Origin: CAWBCI01 sp963787195
Lineage (GTDB): Bacteria; Bacteroidota; Bacteroidia; Bacteroidales; JAGOPY01
Length of the DNA stretch: 32,983 nucleotides
Assembly (NCBI GenBank): GCA_963787195.1
Contig: CAWBCI010000071.1
Location: 1 to 32,983 of the forward strand
Direction: 5' to 3'
A program made the translations under genes and the position numbers. Each line of letters begins with the position of its first letter. Position 1 is the stretch's first letter. Below the pieces are notes generated by a model. It was not told the origin of the DNA. It did not search any database and saw only the letters and a list, made by a program, of their open reading frames with translations. Positions 8,416 to 15,870 of this stretch are shown here, piece by piece.

Positions 8416-9381
8416 TCAAAGTATGCCCTCTTTAAGTATATCATGTAAATGAATTACCCCCATATACTGACCGTTTTCTATAACAGGTAATTGGGTGATA
8501 TTGTTCTTCCGCATTATTTCAAGTGCTTCCACCACCAATTTTCCGGATTCTATCACTTTAGGGTTCACAGTCATTACTTCCGAAGCCTTCATACCATAGA
8601 TATCATGATTATGTTGAAGCATCCGTCTCAAATCTCCATCGGTAATAATTCCTGCCAGCTTCCCATTATGGATAACTGCAGTGGCTCCCAACCGTTTTGA
8701 GGATATTTCAAGAATTACCTGACGGATATCAGCATCCATTTCCACTTTAGGTACTTCATTATTAATAAAAATATCAGAGACCCGCATATACAATTTTTTC
8801 CCGAGGGTTCCTCCAGGATGATAACGGGCAAAATCCTTTTCGGTAAAACCCCGACATTCGAGTAAAGCCACGGCAAGAGCATCACCCATCACCAGTTGTG
8901 CAGTAGTGCTTGAAGTTGGAGCGAGGTTATTTGGACAGGCTTCTTTATCAACTGTTGCATCCAGGACAAAGTCAGCGCTTTTGGCCAGGTAGGATGCAGT
9001 GTTACCAACCAGGGCAATAAGTTTGTTGCCTCCCTGACGTAATAGCGGTACCAAAACTTTAATTTCGGCTGTTTCACCGCTCTTTGAAAGACATATGACA
9101 ATATCATTCTCCTGGATGATTCCCAAATCGCCATGGATAGCATCCGCTGCATGCATAAAGATTGCAGGGCTGCCTGTTGAATTGAGTGTAGATACAATTT
9201 TTCCGGCTATTATAGCACTTTTACCAATGCCGGTAAGTATTACTCTTCCGGTGGATTGGAGAATTAATTGCACAACCATGGCAAAATCATCATTTATCGA
9301 TTTCTTCAGCCCCTGAATAGCAATGATCTCATTTTCAACAGACCTGCTCCCAATAATTTTTATCTCATCAAGACTTTTCAA
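8416..9381 (-). CDS. kdsD: D-arabinose-5-phosphate isomerase, KpsF/GutQ family
   Basis: 321 residues with a TTG start at 9381. No upstream ATG is available because in-frame stops lie just before it, and starting later would cut the SIS domain. An N-terminal SIS (sugar isomerase) domain contains TGIGKSAIIAGKI, MHAADAIHGDLG, CLSKSGETAEI and NNLAPTSSTTAQLVMGDALA, the conserved KdsD stretches. Two CBS repeats follow (about 205-321), ending with the LPVIENGQYMGVIHLHDIL motif. The enzyme isomerises ribulose-5-phosphate to arabinose-5-phosphate, the first step to Kdo for the lipopolysaccharide core. It is first in the minus-strand run to lptB and divergent from recQ. A minus-strand TATCTTTG at 9533-9540 could be its -7 box but is about 150 nt upstream. 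Confidence 0.92.
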   Translation of the reverse strand: MKSLDEIKIIGSRSVENEIIAIQGLKKSINDDFAMVVQLILQSTGRVILTGIGKSAIIAGKIVSTLNSTGSPAIFMHAADAIHGDLGIIQENDIVICLSKSGETAEIKVLVPLLRQGGNKLIALVGNTASYLAKSADFVLDATVDKEACPNNLAPTSSTTAQLVMGDALAVALLECRGFTEKDFARYHPGGTLGKKLYMRVSDIFINNEVPKVEMDADIRQVILEISSKRLGATAVIHNGKLAGIITDGDLRRMLQHNHDIYGMKASEVMTVNPKVIESGKLVVEALEIMRKNNITQLPVIENGQYMGVIHLHDILKEGIL

Positions 9382-9424
9382 TTGTAATAATTATTTTTGA
9401 TACTAGTTGAGGTCTAAATAGTTT

Positions 9425-9432
9425 TATATTTG
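9425..9432 (+). promoter_or_regulatory. Candidate -7 box for recQ
   Basis: TATATTTG matches TAnnTTTG in the 178-bp divergent spacer between kdsD and recQ. It would give a leader of about 120 nt. TTG triplets lie 15 and 25 nt upstream, neither at the ideal ~19 nt spacing. Confidence 0.3.
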
Positions 9433-9549
9433 TATAAGAGCGACAAATTCCTCAGAATTTTACATAAAATATATTAAATTTATAATAATAAATAAAGACT
9501 GAAGAAGTTAAACTTAATCGCGATATATAATACAAAGATATTCAATTTT

Positions 9550-9555
9550 AGGAGA
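9550..9555 (+). promoter_or_regulatory. Shine-Dalgarno-like site for recQ
   Basis: AGGAGA four nt before the ATG at 9560. This is a notably strong ribosome-binding site for a Bacteroidota gene and supports ATG 9560 as the start. Confidence 0.5.
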
Positions 9556-9559
9556 CAGG

Positions 9560-11755
9560 ATGATTGTTAAGGAAGCATTATCGCTAAAGGAAGTTCTAAA
9601 AGACGTATTCGGATTCGATGCATTTAAAGGAAATCAGGAAGCTATTATCAAGCACTTACTGGCCGGGAAAGATACATTTGTGATCATGCCAACAGGCGGA
9701 GGCAAATCAATGTGTTACCAGCTTCCTGCTTTAATGTGTGAAGGAACAGCCATCATTATTTCACCACTCATTGCTTTGATGAAAAACCAGGTGGACAATA
9801 TGCGGAATTTCGGAACAGAACTGGGTCTGGCACATTTTATGAATTCATCACTTAGCAAGGCAGAAATGAAGCAGGTCAGACAAGACCTTGTTATTGGACA
9901 CACAAAACTATTATACGTAGCCCCTGAATCCCTGACCAAGGACGAAAACGTTGACTTCCTTAGGGGAATCAATATTTCGTTCTATGCTGTTGATGAAGCA
10001 CACTGCATTTCGGAATGGGGCCATGATTTCAGGCCTGAATACCGAAGGATCCGGCCTATTATAGAGACCATTGGACAAGATGTCCCGGTCATAGCCCTTA
10101 CTGCAACCGCAACGCCTAAAGTTCAACAGGACATTATTAAGAACCTGAGCATACCGAACGCATCATTATTCAAATCATCCTTTGACAGGCCCAATCTGTA
10201 TTATGAAATACGGCCCAAGACCAGCAATGTCAGTAAGGATATTATCAAATTTGTTAAGGCTAATTCCGGGAAATCAGGGATAATATACTGCATGAGCCGT
10301 AAAAAGGTGGAGGAAATTGCAGAGACCCTGGTTGTTAATGGAATTAAGGCTCTCCCCTATCACGCAGGACTGGATTCATCCACACGTAAATCGAATCAGG
10401 ACCGGTTTCTTATGGAGGAGGCCGATGTGATAGTTGCAACGATTGCTTTTGGCATGGGCATCGACAAGCCGGATATACGATTTGTTATCCATTATAATAT
10501 ACCAAAGAGCCTTGAGAGTTATTACCAGGAAACCGGAAGAGCCGGAAGAGATGATGGTGAGGGGAATTGCATCGCATTTTACAGCTACGATGATATTCTG
10601 AAACTGGAAAAATTCATGAAGGGCAAACCCGTTGCCGAACAGGAAATTGCCCGGGAATTATTACAGGAAACCATAGCCTATGCCGAATCTTCTGTTTGCA
10701 GGCACCGCTTGTTGCTCCACTACTTCGGTGAAGAATTCACCAAGGATAATTGTGGTTCATGTGATAACTGCCTGCATCCCAAATCCAAGTTTGAAGGCAA
10801 GGATTATGTCAAACTTGCTATAGAGGCCGTTCTTGAAGTGAAGCAGCAATTCAAGCAAAAACATATAGTCAATATACTTTGCGGGAAGAACACTACAACG
10901 ATCAAATCATACAAACACAATCTTCTTGAAGTATTTGGAAAGGGTAGTGACGAGGATGAAAAATTCTGGAATGCTGTTGTTCAGCAAGCCCTGATTCAGC
11001 AACTCCTGGTTAAAGACATTGAAAATTACGGCCTGCTTAAAGTAAGTAAGGAAGGTTACAAATTTCTTAAAAAGCCCTTCTCTATCTTACTTGCACGTGA
11101 CCATGATTACGAAAACCCTGAAGATGAGGATATCATGGAGGGCGCACATAAAACCAGTACGGCAGATAAAACTTTGTTTGCCCTGCTGAAAGATCTCCGT
11201 AAAGATATTTCAAGAAAAGAGAGCCTTCCGCCATTTGTAATTTTCCAGGATCCTTCCCTGGAAGATATGGCCATTCAATATCCGATTACCTTCGATGAAC
11301 TTCAGCAGATAACGGGAGTAGGCGTTGGAAAAGCTCAGAAATATGGCGCACCTTTTCTGGAACTCATTTCCCAGTATGTTGAGGAAAATGATATCATCAG
11401 GCCAAATGACATGGTAGTAAAATCGGTAGTCAATAAATCCGGCCTGAAAGTATATATCATTCAAAATATTGACAGGAAATTGGCTCTGGAAGATATTGCA
11501 ACGGCAAAAGGCTTAACAGTCAGCGAACTGTTAACCGAAATAGAACGAATAGTTGCTTCTGGTACTAAGCTGGATATTACTTATTACATCAATGAATATG
11601 TGGATGAATATCACCAGGAAGAAATCTACGACTATTTCCATGAAGCCGAATCAGACTCAGTTGAAGAGGCTCTGGTAGAGTTAGGAGAAGATGAATATTC
11701 TGAAGCAGAAATTCGTTTGATGAGGATTAAGTTTATGTCGGAATTGGGAAACTAG
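9560..11755 (+). CDS. recQ: ATP-dependent DNA helicase RecQ
   Basis: 731 residues. Helicase core: Walker A MPTGGGKS (43-50), DEAH box at 145-148 with the RecQ aromatic-rich loop HCISEWGHDFRPEYR, motif VI QETGRAGRDDGEG. The RQC zinc-binding set follows (Cys-X17-Cys-X2-Cys-X2-Cys in CRHRLLL...CGSCDNC), then a winged helix, an HRDC domain (about 540-615) and an extra C-terminal helix-turn-helix-like region with an acidic tail. This long form is usual in Bacteroidota. RecQ unwinds forked and recombination intermediates 3'-5' and acts in double-strand-break repair and replication restart. The DUF4296 lipoprotein gene starts three bases after its stop, so the two are very likely co-transcribed. Confidence 0.96.
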   Translation: MIVKEALSLKEVLKDVFGFDAFKGNQEAIIKHLLAGKDTFVIMPTGGGKSMCYQLPALMCEGTAIIISPLIALMKNQVDNMRNFGTELGLAHFMNSSLSKAEMKQVRQDLVIGHTKLLYVAPESLTKDENVDFLRGINISFYAVDEAHCISEWGHDFRPEYRRIRPIIETIGQDVPVIALTATATPKVQQDIIKNLSIPNASLFKSSFDRPNLYYEIRPKTSNVSKDIIKFVKANSGKSGIIYCMSRKKVEEIAETLVVNGIKALPYHAGLDSSTRKSNQDRFLMEEADVIVATIAFGMGIDKPDIRFVIHYNIPKSLESYYQETGRAGRDDGEGNCIAFYSYDDILKLEKFMKGKPVAEQEIARELLQETIAYAESSVCRHRLLLHYFGEEFTKDNCGSCDNCLHPKSKFEGKDYVKLAIEAVLEVKQQFKQKHIVNILCGKNTTTIKSYKHNLLEVFGKGSDEDEKFWNAVVQQALIQQLLVKDIENYGLLKVSKEGYKFLKKPFSILLARDHDYENPEDEDIMEGAHKTSTADKTLFALLKDLRKDISRKESLPPFVIFQDPSLEDMAIQYPITFDELQQITGVGVGKAQKYGAPFLELISQYVEENDIIRPNDMVVKSVVNKSGLKVYIIQNIDRKLALEDIATAKGLTVSELLTEIERIVASGTKLDITYYINEYVDEYHQEEIYDYFHEAESDSVEEALVELGEDEYSEAEIRLMRIKFMSELGN

Positions 11756-11758
11756 CTT

Positions 11759-12157
11759 ATGCGAAAAGTTCTTCAAATTTTTAGCCTTTTCATACTTCTG
11801 TCATCCTGTTACCATAAGGCACCGGTACCTGAATTTAATATGAAGCTGGTATTGCCCGCCGATACAATGGTAAACATACTAACCGATATTCAGTTAGCAG
11901 AAGGTGCTATTGTCGTCCAACAAAGGAACAGTGCCAATATTTCCAAACTATCCAGGATATATGCTGACGAAGTACTTGAAAAGCATCATGTAAGTATGGC
12001 TGAAGTAGAAGAAAGTGTACGTTATTACAGTTTCCATATCGATCAGATGAATAATATCTATGATAAAGTCATTGCAAGACTTAGTATAATGCAGAACAAA
12101 CAAGATGAGATCATAAGGAAATCGCCCTTGAAAGAAAAAAAAGAAAAGGAGACCTAA
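11759..12157 (+). CDS. DUF4296 lipoprotein
   Basis: 132 residues. Lipoprotein signal ending LLSSC with Cys17 as lipidation site. The mature part, with VLPADTMVNILTDIQLAEGA near its start, matches DUF4296, a Bacteroidota family of unknown function; a long helical segment and a Lys/Glu-rich tail (KEKKEKET) follow. It probably faces the periplasm from a membrane anchor. It begins three bases after recQ. Its stop codon abuts the stop of the convergent gene with no intervening base (TAA 12155-12157, minus-strand stop 12158-12160), leaving no room for a separate terminator. Confidence 0.85.
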   Translation: MRKVLQIFSLFILLSSCYHKAPVPEFNMKLVLPADTMVNILTDIQLAEGAIVVQQRNSANISKLSRIYADEVLEKHHVSMAEVEESVRYYSFHIDQMNNIYDKVIARLSIMQNKQDEIIRKSPLKEKKEKET

Positions 12158-12562
12158 TTACTTATAAATGGCAGTACAATTATAATCAGTTCCTGTAATG
12201 TTTAAATGATAAGTCCAGGTGATTGTGCCATTAGTCTGATAAGTGCCGGTACCATTCACTGACCAGCCCTCTCCAACAGTCTGGGAAGAAACGTAAATAG
12301 TATTACTCGTAACGAGTGCAACTGCCGGATCATAGTTCGATCCTGAGGCCGCGAAATTACTGACAAGAACCTGGGAACTATTACCAGGGTCAAGGCTGAT
12401 GACAACATCATAGTCAAGCCGGGTGCATGTTTCGCTTACACTCCAGGTCCCTAAAAATTTGTCCCTCGCATCTGTAGGATTCACATTATCCTCAGTATTC
12501 ACCGTGCAACCCACCCAGGTGAACATAAAAATCATGAAAACAATTAAAGTATTTTTAGCCAT
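12158..12562 (-). CDS. Small lipoprotein, lipocalin-like beta-strand protein of unknown function
   Basis: 134 residues. Lipoprotein signal with MFTWVGC (Cys19). The mature sequence opens with DKFLGTWSVSETC, the kind of G-x-W start seen in lipocalin-like Bacteroidota lipoproteins, then repeated short beta strands rich in Thr, Ser and Asn, ending TDYNCTAIYK. Two Cys pairs could form disulfides. I do not recognise a precise family; the lipocalin-like label is an inference from the GTW motif, size and strand pattern. It stands alone, convergent with the DUF4296 gene. The 81 bp between it and deoC hold no clear signal. Confidence 0.72.
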   Translation of the reverse strand: MAKNTLIVFMIFMFTWVGCTVNTEDNVNPTDARDKFLGTWSVSETCTRLDYDVVISLDPGNSSQVLVSNFAASGSNYDPAVALVTSNTIYVSSQTVGEGWSVNGTGTYQTNGTITWTYHLNITGTDYNCTAIYK

Positions 12563-12643
12563 TATATTAAGTATTATTTAAGTCTATAAAACACAAATTC
12601 AATGCCATAGTAATAGAGGGGGAAGTTATTCAACTGGTAAAAT

Positions 12644-13480
12644 TCACAATACTTCCAGAATATTTTTAGCCAGGCTGCTTGCCCCGATCCTGAAATATTT
12701 TTTGTTAAGCCATTGTGGCCCCAATATTTCATTAACAAGGACATAATAGGCCAAAGCCTGATCGACGGTACGAATACCCCCGGCCGGTTTTATACCAATT
12801 GATTTACCTGTTTTTTCAAGGTATTCTTTTATAGTATCCAGCATCACTAAAAAAGCCAACTCGGTAGCTCCAACATTTATTTTACCTGTCGAAGTCTTAA
12901 TAAAATCAGCTCCTGCAAGTATAGAAAGCTCGCTGGCTTTTCGAATATTCTCAATAGTGAGCAATTCACCGGTTTCCAGGATCACTTTCAAATGAACATC
13001 AGCGCAAACATTTTTTATAGCTGCAATCTCATTATAAACTTCATCATATTTCCCTTCTAAAAACTTCCCCCTGCTGATTACAGTATCTATTTCATCAGCA
13101 CCTTCATCTATGGCGTATTTTACTTCATCTAACTTTATCTTCAAAGCAGTCTGACCACTCGGAAAAGCACCGGCAACCGAAGCCACTTTGATACCGGTAT
13201 TGCTAAGTTCCCTCTTAGCAATTCTAACCATGGCAGGATATACGCAAACTGCGGCAGCATCAGGTAAGCCAGGCTTTAAGGTGGAAAACCTGGAATCATG
13301 ACAAAGAGATCGTATCCTGGAAGTATTATCTGAACCTTCCAATGTAGTCATATCCAGTAAGCCCAGCACATTTTCTAGTATTGTTTTTTTTTCTTTTCCG
13401 GATGGCAGAGCAGAAAGATAGTCCTTGACTCTAAATTCTATCTCCGAAAACTGATATGTATATTCACTAAATACTCTCAT
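12644..13480 (-). CDS. deoC: Deoxyribose-phosphate aldolase
   Basis: 278 residues, longer than the ~220-260 of many DeoC proteins because of an N-terminal helical extension of about 40 residues. The catalytic set is complete: Asp132 (EIDTVI), Schiff-base Lys195 (ADFIKTSTGK) and Lys231 (IGIKPAGGIRT). It cleaves 2-deoxyribose-5-phosphate to glyceraldehyde-3-phosphate and acetaldehyde in deoxynucleoside catabolism, in the cytoplasm. It is a single gene here with no deoA, deoB or cdd nearby. The acetaldehyde product could in principle feed aldehyde-oxidising enzymes elsewhere in the window, but nothing in the layout links them. The 210 bp upstream are AT-rich, with a possible promoter only on the opposite strand. 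Confidence 0.95.
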   Translation of the reverse strand: MRVFSEYTYQFSEIEFRVKDYLSALPSGKEKKTILENVLGLLDMTTLEGSDNTSRIRSLCHDSRFSTLKPGLPDAAAVCVYPAMVRIAKRELSNTGIKVASVAGAFPSGQTALKIKLDEVKYAIDEGADEIDTVISRGKFLEGKYDEVYNEIAAIKNVCADVHLKVILETGELLTIENIRKASELSILAGADFIKTSTGKINVGATELAFLVMLDTIKEYLEKTGKSIGIKPAGGIRTVDQALAYYVLVNEILGPQWLNKKYFRIGASSLAKNILEVL

Positions 13481-13663
13481 TAATCAAAATATTAATACTA
13501 TTAACCACCGTGGATTGTTCCGTAAAATTAAGCATTTCATTCAATGATGGGAAAATGCATGCAAAGATTTGTAGAGGACTGATAGCCAATTATTCGATGA
13601 AGAATTCATTTTGATAAGAAATATAAGATTGTATCTTTATTAAAAAGTTTCCCAATATTTCTA

Positions 13664-13671
13664 TAATTTTG
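13664..13671 (+). promoter_or_regulatory. Candidate -7 box for the PKD lipoprotein gene
   Basis: TAATTTTG matches TAnnTTTG, 19 nt before the ATG at 13691, which would give a very short leader. No ideally spaced -33 TTG was found. Confidence 0.38.
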
Positions 13672-13690
13672 TTACATAACATTCAAAACT

Positions 13691-14062
13691 ATGAAGTCAA
13701 ACCTGAAAAGTTATAGCCGTATTGCCATATTTTTGATAATACTTACTGGCTTTACCCAATGTAATAAAAAACCTGACAAGCCAGATTATTATGTAAATAC
13801 TCCTATAGCTGGATTTGGCTGGCAGGGAAATGACGGTCCTGCTCCTGTTACAGTCAAATTCCACAATTCATCTGAAAACGCAGATAGTTTCCATTGGGAT
13901 TTCGGTGACGGAGTTTCTTCTGATTCATTTGAACCGGAGCACACGTATCATAACAACAGTGATAAAGACAAGAATTACACCGTAGTTCTCACAGCTACCG
14001 ATTCTGGCAGCGGCTTATTCCAGAAAGCATCAAGGGTAATTCAAATCCAGGCCGGCGGATAA
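13691..14062 (+). CDS. PKD-domain lipoprotein
   Basis: 123 residues. Lipoprotein signal ending FTQC (Cys24). One PKD domain spans about residues 38-120, with the hallmark FHWDFGDG near its centre and EHTYHN before the last strands. PKD modules are Ig-like beta-sandwiches used in cell-surface protein-protein or carbohydrate contacts; a protein made only of an anchor and one PKD domain has no visible catalytic part. It is monocistronic, between deoC and another lipoprotein on the opposite strand. Confidence 0.85.
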   Translation: MKSNLKSYSRIAIFLIILTGFTQCNKKPDKPDYYVNTPIAGFGWQGNDGPAPVTVKFHNSSENADSFHWDFGDGVSSDSFEPEHTYHNNSDKDKNYTVVLTATDSGSGLFQKASRVIQIQAGG

Positions 14063-14067
14063 AATTA

Positions 14068-14100
14068 AAGCCTTCGAGGGCGTTCAAACCATGAAGGCTT
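14068..14100. terminator. Hairpin between convergent lipoprotein genes
   Basis: An 8-bp perfect stem AAGCCTTC / GAAGGCTT with a 17-nt loop. On the minus strand the stem is followed by a T-rich run, so it fits best as the terminator of the 14173-14736 gene. It starts six bases after the PKD gene stop and could also serve that gene. Confidence 0.5.
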
Positions 14101-14172
14101 CATAAGCAAAGATTCCAAATGCAAATATTTCAAAAAAGGAGTGCTGTAATGATTCTTACTGCAGATTCCGCT

Positions 14173-14736
14173 TTATAACGGGCTGGCAGTCATTTTAACT
14201 TTGATTTTGAATTCAAGAACAAAGTTAAGAGGAGAGCAATCCGTATCGCCGATCAATGATATCTTGGCAGTGTAAGGAGAACTCTTTACCAATTCAGCAA
14301 AACGATTGATTCCGGGCTGCTCCAGTGTCATTGTTTTATCATTATTCATCAAGTCCCTGATACTTTTGTCATGAATCTGTCCAAGGACTTCGGGACTTTC
14401 CCCATTTTCATCTGTAATAATAATTTTGGCAAATTTAATAATCTGGTTCTCTGGCCCGTTATGGGCAGATATCCAATAAGTGACTTCCGTCACCTCGATT
14501 TTTTTTATATTGATCCCATAGTCAGAAATATAGGCATTTGCCCTGGCCGCATCCAGTACTTCCCCAACATTAATAGTATTCTGATCTGATATAGCTTTAA
14601 ATTCGAGTTCCATTGTGAACTCTTTTGTAACATCCATAACATTACAACTTTCCAGACCGGACATGAGTAATAGCCCAGAAAGGAATAGCATAAAATACCC
14701 TTTTATGGAAAAAAGTTTTAATTTTTGTTCAATCAC
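14173..14736 (-). CDS. Lipoprotein of unknown function
   Basis: 187 residues from a GTG start at 14736. An internal ATG at codon 16 is possible, but the GTG start supplies the basic n-region (KLKLFSIKGY) expected before the hydrophobic stretch and lipobox LESC (Cys31). The mature part is about 155 residues of predicted mixed strands and helices; TMELEFKAISDQ and the closing FVLEFKIKVKM look like edge strands of a beta-sandwich. I do not recognise a family. It is divergent from the multiheme operon, sharing its 261-bp upstream spacer, so co-regulation through that spacer is possible but unproven. Confidence 0.65.
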   Translation of the reverse strand: MIEQKLKLFSIKGYFMLFLSGLLLMSGLESCNVMDVTKEFTMELEFKAISDQNTINVGEVLDAARANAYISDYGINIKKIEVTEVTYWISAHNGPENQIIKFAKIIITDENGESPEVLGQIHDKSIRDLMNNDKTMTLEQPGINRFAELVKSSPYTAKISLIGDTDCSPLNFVLEFKIKVKMTASPL

Positions 14737-14840
14737 AGCCTAAAGATACAAATTTGTTCGTAAGTTCAAACATTATGTTGATAATAAATTTTACTTTTAT
14801 CATACTTACAGAAAAGAATCGAATAATAAATTATTTCAGG

Positions 14841-14925
14841 CTGATCAGGCAACTTAATTGAATTTTAGCGATCTATATGGATATATAGATAATATAATAT
14901 TTATGAATCTATATTGCCTGATTAG
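14841..14925. promoter_or_regulatory. Nested inverted repeats upstream of the multiheme operon
   Basis: Outer arms CTGATCAGGCAA (14841-14852) and TTGCCTGATTAG (14914-14925) are complementary at 11 of 12 positions. Inside is a perfect hairpin ATCTATAT-GGAT-ATATAGAT (14871-14890), and ATCTATAT recurs as a direct copy at 14907-14914. The whole element sits 73 bp before the first operon gene. It could be an operator for a dimeric regulator, a transcribed leader structure, or a terminator-like cruciform. No TAnnTTTG box was found in this spacer. Confidence 0.45.
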
Positions 14926-14949
14926 AATAAAAATTAATAAATTGCATTC

Positions 14950-14963
14950 AATTCGCACGAATT
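14950..14963. promoter_or_regulatory. Short palindrome near the operon start, possible operator
   Basis: AATTCG-CA-CGAATT is a perfect dyad of 6 bp arms with a 2-bp spacer, 34 bp before the ATG at 14998. The position suits a repressor or activator half-site pair. Chance occurrence in AT-rich DNA cannot be excluded. Confidence 0.35.
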
Positions 14964-14997
14964 TGATTTAACCAGGCCTAAAAACTAAGCTAACAAG

Positions 14998-15870
14998 ATG
15001 TCACAAGTTGCGCACCGTCTTTATATAACCATCCTATCTATACTTGTATTAATAACATTCATCTACCTTTTATACAATGGACTACACTATTATAATACAA
15101 GCCTGAGTGAGAGATTTTATCAGCCAGATCATGCAAGCCTTAAACCAAGCGGAATAATGGGGCACGGCCTGGGAATAATTGGTTCCTTTTTGATCATCGT
15201 CGGTGTTTTTACATATATAGCTCGAAAGAGACTTCGCTCACTTTCCAGGATAGGAAATCTAAAATACTGGCTTGAATTCCATATTTTCCTTTGCACCCTC
15301 GGGCCCATTTTGGTTTTATTTCACACTGCCTTCAAGTTTGGCGGTCTCGTAGCAATTAGTTTCTGGAGTATGGTTGCTGTATTTCTAAGTGGCGTGATCG
15401 GAAGGTTTATATATATACAAATACCCAGAACTATTGAGGGACGGGAATTAAGTCTGAATGAAGTCAGAAACATGAAAAGTGATTTGGGTGAAATCATTAA
15501 AAATTCATATACCCTGGATGAAGATGCTTACCAGATAATTGTCGAATCAACGCAAAAAAAGGTAGAGTTATATAACAATAATCTAATCACCAGTTATTTT
15601 CAAAAAAACAAAGCTGATAAAAGGACTATCCGGAGAATTCGTATGGCACTTCAAAAAAATAAACTAAGAGGCCGTGAGAAGAGAAAAGTCCTTAAACTCG
15701 TAAAGAATGAGCTCTCACTGAACAGGAGGATCGGGCGTCTGCAAATCATGCAGAATATGTTCAGATATTGGCATGTTGCACATTTACCTTTTGCCATTGT
15801 GATGCTAATCATCATGATCATTCATGTTGCTGTTACCATCACTTTTGGCTCCACATGGATATGGAAATAA
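14998..15870 (+). CDS. Five-helix cytochrome b-like membrane protein (putative di-heme transmembrane electron carrier)
   Basis: 290 residues. Five predicted membrane helices: about 8-27, 57-74, 93-113, 117-138 and 262-284. Helix 3 carries His95 and His109, helix 5 carries His262 and His276; both pairs are 14 residues apart, the spacing by which cytochrome b of the bc1 complex and ferric-reductase/NOX proteins hold two stacked hemes b. His56 and His259 are extra candidates. The basic loops (75-92 and the 115-residue 141-257) suggest these faces are cytoplasmic. Function inferred: moving electrons from the cytoplasmic flavoprotein encoded next to it, or from quinol, to periplasmic cytochromes. 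It overlaps the next gene by 16 nt. I know no named family for it; the call rests on helices, His spacing and context. Confidence 0.72.
   Translation: MSQVAHRLYITILSILVLITFIYLLYNGLHYYNTSLSERFYQPDHASLKPSGIMGHGLGIIGSFLIIVGVFTYIARKRLRSLSRIGNLKYWLEFHIFLCTLGPILVLFHTAFKFGGLVAISFWSMVAVFLSGVIGRFIYIQIPRTIEGRELSLNEVRNMKSDLGEIIKNSYTLDEDAYQIIVESTQKKVELYNNNLITSYFQKNKADKRTIRRIRMALQKNKLRGREKRKVLKLVKNELSLNRRIGRLQIMQNMFRYWHVAHLPFAIVMLIIMIIHVAVTITFGSTWIWK

Noticed and set aside
15768..15854. Upstream in-frame extension of the flavoprotein
   Set aside because: Encodes a Cys/His-rich string that is just the cytochrome b-like gene read in another frame; the ATG at 15855 directly precedes the membrane helix.
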